From: Datisca glomerata
Taxonomy: Eukaryota > Streptophyta > Magnoliopsida > Cucurbitales > Datiscaceae
NCBI GenBank assembly: GCA_003255025.1
Contig: QANY01000230.1
Location: 49,787 to 113,786, forward strand
Reading direction: 5' to 3'
DNA: 64,000 nt
The notes under the pieces were generated by a model, which was not told the DNA's origin, did not search any database, and was given only the letters and a program-made list of their open reading frames with translations. Below, piece by piece: positions 58,930 through 64,000 of this stretch (position 1 is the first letter of the stretch; each line of letters begins with the position of its first letter). Position numbers and translations under genes: made by a program.

Positions 58930-59804
58930 AGTTATGATTTCTTAAAATATATTTCATCAAATCAACTTAGTTAACGAAACCTTTGTGATCATCGTATAGC
59001 CTCGAAACTTCTAGTTGGTAGTTATGCTTGATTGTTTGAATATAAGCTTTAGATATGCCCTTGAACCATAGTTGATAATTTTGTTTTGTTTCGGCTAAAA
59101 TGGCCAAAACATTTTGGTTCCGGCGAGGAACCAAAACGAAATAGGGGGTTGTAATTTTTCACCTGGAATTTTGGTCTATTTCGGCCGAAATGCTCATATG
59201 AATTTATGTTGTTTTAATTGAATTTAATCTCAACATGTTTTTTTTGCAGAGGTATGGTGATCAGTTTGGTGGAGATACTCCTAAATTACAAAGTTTAATG
59301 AGGATGATGATGATGAAACTCAAGCAAATTAGTTGTGATGTTGAACATTTGTGTCTCATGATGATAATGCTATTTAATATGATATTTTTGTTGAATTTTA
59401 ATGTCATAATATGATGTTTTGTTGAATTTTAATAATAATTATGTATTATTTGCATGATATAATCTATTGATTCAATTTTTTTCTTAGTTTAATTATATAT
59501 AATAAATTTTATAACATTATTTTAGATGATCGAATTTTTTTTCAAAATGACGTATAGAAACACCAAAATATTCAAAACGTTTCCTTTTTTAAAAAAATCA
59601 AAACAAAATTAACTACTATGCTTTGAACACAAGCTTCATGTTTTTATTTTAATATTCTTCTTTTTTGCATTATAGTTTTCAGACCAGCTTCTGAAGGATT
59701 CAACCAGAGCCGTGACTGCTCTAAGACAAACTTCGTATGGTAGTTGTTGCGTGGATGAAGTTGCTGCACTTCATGCTGATGCTGATTGTGTCATACATTT
59801 TGGT
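58930..59804 (+). pseudogene. DPH2: DPH2 fragment (intron 1 and part of exon 2)
   Basis: Bases 58937-59066 and 59629-59675 match intron 1 of the intact gene in reverse complement (AGCCTCGAAACTTCTAGTTGG, GCTTTAGATATGCCC, AAGCTTCATG-TTTTATTTT), followed by the acceptor TATAG and exon 2 from 59676: [15 protein letters not shown], then [24 protein letters not shown]. Relative to the intact exon 2 a net 78 bp (26 codons) is missing between the two pieces, so the frame is kept across the gap. Similarity ends at about 59804, before the exon's splice donor. No other DPH2 exon was found here. An hAT-like element interrupts the intron. It is a partial duplication, opposite in orientation to the intact gene, and non-functional. 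Confidence 0.9.
59067..59620. mobile_element. hAT-like non-autonomous element in DPH2 intron fragment
   Basis: This 554-bp insert has 22-bp terminal inverted repeats (CATAGTTGATAATTTTG and CATAGTAGTTAATTTTG; 20 of 22) and is flanked by CCTTGAAC (59059-59066) and CTTTGAAC (59621-59628), a 7-of-8 target duplication. The intact DPH2 intron shows the uninterrupted site. Around 59250-59330 the plus strand reads YGDQFGGDTPKLQSL and then GAT-repeat codons ending in ETQAN, reminiscent of the C-terminal region of plant hAT transposases, so it is probably a deletion derivative of an autonomous element. The eight-base duplication agrees with hAT. Confidence 0.75.
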
Positions 59805-59829
59805 TTAACAATGACTAATTTATGGGTTG

Positions 59830-60430
59830 GTAAATCTTTTGTCCTTGTTCAATGTATTTATCTCTTCCTTTCTGGTCCCGTCTAATTTCTTTCCCGCCTA
59901 AAAATTATTCAATTCTCTTTCTCAAAGGTTAGATTTTTGAAGTTGAAAAGATTCAACGTTGTCTAACACTTATATTAGAGTCAGACTTCGAATTAGTCAA
60001 TAAATCTCTAGTTCAATCCGGATGAAGTGAATCGTTCGTTATTTGACTCATAATCCAATATGCGTGTATCAAATCGACTCAACTTAATGATGGTCTGACT
60101 CAAGATCTGATATGTGACGAGATATATTATTGAGATCTCACAATAATTATGAAAGAGACTATGGTCAATTAATAATCACACCTCAAAAGACTAATTTTTT
60201 GGATGAGAATATTCAAACACCACCGGACTATGAATGGTATAAAAAAAAGGAATGATATGAATCTTACACTTGTACGGAAGGCAAATCTGTCTTGCAAATG
60301 TAACTATAAATTGCAGCAGTGATATTGACAAATCCAGGCCAAAAAGCTTCTCGGAAACCAATAACATCAGCTTGTTTAAGAACAAAAACATGGGACACAA
60401 GCCCATGGTATCCCACCATCCCCTGTCTTA
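59830..60430. other. No firmly recognised gene
   Basis: On the minus strand, 60428-60260 gives about 50 stop-free codons including VSHVFVLKQADVIGFREAFWPGF and ITAAIYSYICKTDLPSV. This looks protein-like and could be an exon remnant, but I do not recognise it and see no confident splice sites. The rest shows nothing. Confidence 0.35.
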
Positions 60431-60438
60431 ATTTCTCC

Positions 60439-60446
60439 CTATAAAT
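60439..60446 (+). promoter_or_regulatory. Candidate TATA box for the 60532 gene
   Basis: CTATAAAT lies 86 bp upstream of the ATG at 60532, in a normal position for a plant core promoter with a leader of about 60 bases. The following sequence (CAAAACATCAAAATTCATCACAC) is A/C-rich, as plant leaders often are. Confidence 0.45.
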
Positions 60447-60531
60447 GTCTTAGACAAAAGCTTATTTTTAGCTCAAAACATCAAAATTCATCACACATTT
60501 TAGATTCCACCTTTGGTTAGCTAGACTGCTC

Positions 60532-60747
60532 ATGGACGTATTTATTCCCGAAGAGTACGTAATTAAACGTCGGATCGAGAAAAAAGCAGCCGCCTCAAAC
60601 GGAAAATGTTCCGATATAATGTCAGACTCCACGAGGAGGATTGACAAGGAGAAGAAAGCTAGGATTCAAGCATTGAGGATAGAGAGTGGCATTTTGGGCT
60701 CTGCTGGTCTCAGTGATGATATTATTTTCAGCTGCTTCTCGGCCTAA
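60532..60747 (+). CDS. Small hypothetical protein, 71 residues
   Basis: The protein begins MDVFIPEEYVIKRRIEKKAA, has a strongly charged middle (SDSTRRIDKEKKARIQALRIESG) and ends LSDDIIFSCFSA. It has no signal peptide or membrane segment, and the middle could form a short helix. Points in favour of a real gene are a TATA box at a suitable distance, a leader without upstream ATG immediately before the start, codon use that is less AT-biased than the flanks, and an AATAAA overlapping the stop. It has no close neighbour in a common orientation. I do not recognise the family and give no function. It could be a single exon of a spliced gene. Confidence 0.5.
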   Translation: MDVFIPEEYVIKRRIEKKAAASNGKCSDIMSDSTRRIDKEKKARIQALRIESGILGSAGLSDDIIFSCFSA

Positions 60748-60769
60748 TAAAATCGAAACATATAGTGTT

Positions 60770-61511
60770 GTAGTTTTGCCTAACTTATGGACTCTGTCTA
60801 GGCCATGTTAAGCATGCCTGAATATTGAGAAAAAAATGTCCTGATTTGATTGAATATGCGTATGTCTCTGTAAAATGAGTAAAACTGAAAATCCATATCA
60901 TGTAGATGTGGGTAATTTTATTTGTGTTCACAACAGAATAGATCAGTACCATAAATTATATGGTGGATCAGTCAAGAGTGATTTTCGAAGAGGTGTTTCT
61001 AAAAATATTTAAATTTCAGTTTTTTGTCTCAATTGTGAAGAATTAAATATATTTTTTCATCGCCGAAAAGAATAAAATCTTAATCAAATAAGTAAATTAA
61101 AAACTTCTAAATTATTTATACTCTAACTATTGCTCTATTTTAAAATAGTATCAACAGTTGAAATAAAGTTTTCTATCCACTCAATGAATTGATCAACTTG
61201 TTTTGATTGAATCAATATCTACTGGCCTCAGGTAGCACCTCATCTTAAGCTATTTCAACGTACAATCATCACTAAAGTTTCAAGATTCTTATTATTCTTG
61301 AGTTCCAGCATTTTTTATGTCTTTAATACTTATTCCCATATGTACATTGTGGACTTTATAGTAATAAAAATGTGAAAAATCTTATATGCCAAAATAGAAG
61401 AAACACCACGAATAAACTAACTACTTGATTTTATTTTTGTCAGATTCTAATCCAAAATTAATTAGAATTAGATGGAGATGTTCAATAGATATATAAGCAC
61501 AGACAGATCTG
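60770..61511. other. Intergenic, AT-rich
   Basis: No open frame of note, no repeat and no RNA gene were seen. It probably includes the 3' region of the small gene at 60532 and the flank of the copia insertion. Confidence 0.5.
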
Positions 61512-61813
61512 TTGGATCCTTAATCCGGCGTTAGACTTATGTGTAAAATAATTATATGTTGCGGACTATCAAATAAAGTTAAACCCAATTAAAAGTGATC
61601 TACTAAGGTTTGGATAATTGAGGTTTTAATGTATCTGATAGATTGTAGACCTTTTAATATATAGAGACTTTAGGGTAATTTTTATTTTTATAATGAGCTA
61701 AAATAGAAATACTAAAAGATGAATTATCTATAAGTGGTTATGGTCCCCAGGTCACACGATAACGACAAACCATTTTATTCTCCCTAATATCGAAAGAGAT
61801 TTTGAATCTAACA
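61512..61813 (+). mobile_element. Copia 5' LTR (terminal element)
   Basis: This 302-bp LTR starts TGTTGGATCCTTAATCCGG and ends ATCTAACA. TATATAGAGACTTTAGGG near 61660 is a plausible promoter. The primer-binding site TGGTATCAAAGCGC follows at 61816-61829. The matching 3' LTR lies beyond the window. Confidence 0.8.
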
Positions 61814-62289
61814 AGTGGTATCAAAGCGCTAGTATGTTATATATATTTTAAGATGAATTAGTTGAAGCAACATGTCGCCAAAGTGACTCTCCTTATGCAA
61901 ATTGGTTTGTCTTGAAATATAAAAGGTTATGTGTGCGTGTAACTTATGTGAATATTTATCGGGCCAAAGGAAGATAATTATTTGACAGAATTACATGTGC
62001 TTCTCTGATAATAAATACGTGATGATTATTCAGTTTTACATGTGATCAATAAATCAGCCCAAAGGAAGATTTCTTGTTTGACGTGTTATTTATCATCAGT
62101 GTTTGATTATTACACCAAGACATCACTTACAAGTTAATAACTTTGGCTAAAGTCAAAATATTAATGGAGTATTCGGTATCTTGGGATGGGTTACATGTTA
62201 CTATTGTTTGAATTATTATTGTTATTTGAAATCTATGTGAGCTTAATTTATTTATTGTTCTTTGTTCAGGTATTACTCCTGCAAGTATC

Positions 62290-63080
62290 ACGGCCAACAT
62301 CAATTCAATTCCAGTTCTAAATGGCTCGAACTTCAAGTCCTGAAAAGATAATCTCTTGATAGTTCTTGGAGTCATGGATCTCAATTTTACGTTAAGGACT
62401 GATTCTCCGGCACCTCTTATGGATAAGAGTACTTATGACGATAAGAGGGAGATGAAAATGTGAGAAAGATCAAATCGCATGTGTGTGCTGATCATGAAGA
62501 AGGCCATTCCAGAAGCATTCAAGGGCACTATATCTGAAAAGATAACTACAGCTAAGAATTTCCTTACAGACATTGAAAAGGGGTTTGTCAAGACTCAAAA
62601 GGCAGAAATTGGTACGCTTTTGTCAGACCTAATTTCAAAGAGGTATAAAAGTAAATGTAATATTAGGGAATACATTATGGAAATGTCTAACATTGTTTCA
62701 AGGTTAAAAGCACTAAGACTTGAACTCTCTAAGGACTTGCTTGTGTATCTGGTTTTGATATCCCTTCTGACACAGTTTAGCCAGTTTAAAGTGAGCTATA
62801 ATTGTCAGAAAGAGACTAGTTCTCTGAATGAGCTCATCTCACACTGTATTTAGGAAGAGGAAATAGTGAAGCATGATAAGACAGAAATGGCTTACCTGGC
62901 CTCTACCTCTAAGGATAAGGGCTAGAGAAAGAAAAAGGATAAGGAAGTTGCGGATACAACATCGCATAAGAAACAACAAAAGAAATCGGTAAACTCAGAA
63001 GGTAATGGTTGTTTCTTCTGTGGAGCTAAAAGGCATAGGAAAAAGCAATGCACCAACTATCACGCTTGGCGTAGTAAGAA
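62290..63080 (+). pseudogene. Copia gag with zinc knuckle (terminal element)
   Basis: The plus strand reads NINSIPVLNGSNFKS, DNLLIVLGVMDLNFTLRTDSPAPL, then an open 124-codon frame (62479-62853; IPEAFKGTISEKITTAKNFLTDIEKGF ... YIMEMSNIVSRLKALRLELSKDLLVYLVLISLL), a lysine-rich linker, and CFFCGAKRHRKKQC at about 63010. This is the gag domain and CCHC knuckle of a copia element, with histidine present and glycine replaced (KRH for KxGH). Three stops break it. Confidence 0.85.
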
Positions 63081-63084
63081 ATGT

Positions 63085-63522
63085 ATGCTTCTTAATTTGG
63101 TTTATTCTGAGGTTAATTTAAGTTCGGTTCATAGACACACGTGGTGGATAGATTCTGGTACAATAACTCACATCAGTGTGTCTATGCACGGTTGCCTGAA
63201 TTTCCGAAAGCCAAATGATGCTGAAAGATTCATCTACATAGGTGATGGCAATACAGTTGAGGTTGAAGCAATAGAAAAATTTAGATTATTATTAAAAACT
63301 GGACATTATTTGGATCATGATGAAACTTTTATTGTACAGTCCTTTAGACGGAACTTGATTTCTATTTCTGTTTCACACAAAGCTGGTTATGTTTGTTCTT
63401 TTGGAAATGGAAAATTTGGTTTGTTTCGTGATTCAATTTCAGTTGGTTCCGATTTTTTACCAAGATATGATAGTCTTTATTTGCTTGAACCATTTCTTCA
63501 TTTAAAGAATCCCTGCAATTAA
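63085..63522 (+). pseudogene. Copia protease (terminal element)
   Basis: The open frame contains WWIDSGTITHISVSMHGC with the aspartic protease motif DSG (family WWVDSGATTHISVSMQGC), followed by FIYIGDGNTVEVEAIEKFRLLL and FRRNLISISVSHKAGY, and ends near LYLLEP. It spans 145 codons. The protease would cleave the polyprotein. Confidence 0.85.
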
Positions 63523-63579
63523 GTACACGAGATACTAAAAGAAAATTAACCTGTGAGAATTCAGCTACGTTATGACACA

Positions 63580-64000
63580 AGAGATTAGGTCACATCTCCA
63601 GATGGAGAATAAAGAGACTTGAATCAGATGAAATTCTCGATCCCTTAGATTTCATAGATTTTGATGTTTGTGTTAATTGCATAAAGGGAAAACCGATAAA
63701 AGGAGATTTGAAGCCAACATGACTCATGACGTCTTAGAATTTATTCATACGAATATTTGCGAGTCATTCTCTTCGGTGGCTTGGAATGGTCAACAATATT
63801 TTATAACGTTCATAAAAATTATTCTAGATATGGCTACATATATCTCATTCATGAAAAGTCATAGTTATTGGACATGTTCAAAAATTTTAAGGTTGAAATT
63901 GAGAATCAACTCAACAAAAGGATTAAGAGCGTCAGATCTGACTGTGGTGGTGAGTACTATGGTAGATATGATGGTTCAGGTGAACAACGTCCATGACCGT
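63580..64000 (+). pseudogene. Copia pre-integrase and integrase core, truncated by window end
   Basis: The plus strand reads RLGHISRWRIKRLESDEILDPLDF, DVCVNCIKGKPIKG (zinc-binding HxxH/CxxC end), then after stops LEFIHTNICESFSSVAWNGQQYF, and VRSDCGGEYYGRYDGSGEQRP at the window end. These are the pre-integrase zinc domain and the first half of the DDE core (second aspartate in RSDCGGEYYG). The first aspartate is replaced in HTNIC. Stops occur at about 63720 and 63860. Confidence 0.8.

Larger units (their letters stand above)
61814..64000 (+). mobile_element. Copia element internal region, runs off the window
   Basis: In order it has the primer-binding site, a leader, gag (62290-63080), protease (63125-63520), pre-integrase (63580-63720) and the start of the integrase core (to 64000). 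This element is better preserved than the other copia copies but has several stops (for example at 62852, 62923, 63520). Its short LTR and gag sequence differ from the family at 1-25 kb, so it is a different copia lineage. Confidence 0.85.

Noticed and set aside
60190..60425. Possible minus-strand exon with FWPGF and ITAAIYSYICKT
   Set aside because: It looks protein-like for about 50 codons, but I do not recognise it and could not find credible flanking splice sites.

Overview
The window is plant nuclear DNA, very probably from a dicot. It is strongly AT-rich and crowded with decayed Ty1/copia and Ty3/gypsy LTR retrotransposons whose primer-binding sites match plant initiator-tRNA-Met (TGGTATCAGAGC type). 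It also holds MULE-like and hAT-like DNA elements and a fragment of the chloroplast gene psaC. There is one intact multi-exon host gene, a ten-exon DPH2 on the minus strand (29188-35908). Splicing it by eye gives an uninterrupted 501-residue frame. A short candidate gene lies at 60532-60747.

Layout. 0-24.9 kb is a copia graveyard of one minus-strand family: copy A (about 45-1313 plus pol/gag debris to 1975), copy B (7020-8938, internally deleted), element 1 (11605-20738) and element 2 (19124 to about 24850). Elements 1 and 2 share the LTR at 19124-20738, giving an LTR-internal-LTR-internal-LTR chain. Between them lie a retroposon with a 14-bp target duplication (5969-6665) and a foldback/minisatellite palindrome (9206-11604). 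A psaC-derived plastid insertion sits in the protease region of element 1 (15940 to at least 16080).

24.85-36.7 kb is the DPH2 neighbourhood. The sequence upstream of DPH2 (35985-36665) is repeated in the same orientation at 24850-28470. There it is split by a 2.9-kb MULE-like element (25466-28398) filled with about 40 copies of a near-palindromic 23-mer. The undisrupted copy upstream of DPH2 acts as an empty-site control.

36.7-46 kb has no gene I recognise. It contains palindromes, a 36-bp minisatellite (42.3-42.95 kb) and other short tandem repeats. 46-53.5 kb holds Ty3/gypsy remnants: a minus-strand tail, then a plus-strand chain with a shared LTR (51058-51560), with in-frame 12-residue repeats at the pol C-terminus.

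54.7-58.9 kb is a second MULE-like element (long terminal inverted repeats, 9-bp target duplication) with a degenerate copia element nested inside it (55477-58475). Directly beside it is a broken DPH2 fragment (about 58930-59804) carrying a 554-bp hAT-like insertion. From 61512 a further copia element, of a different family, runs off the end of the window.

Apart from DPH2, the diphthamide gene for elongation factor 2 modification, nearly everything here is mobile DNA or its products. The value of the window lies in the layered insertions, the three DPH2-derived loci and the unusual palindromic repeat array. All calls are by eye; no alignment or database search was run.
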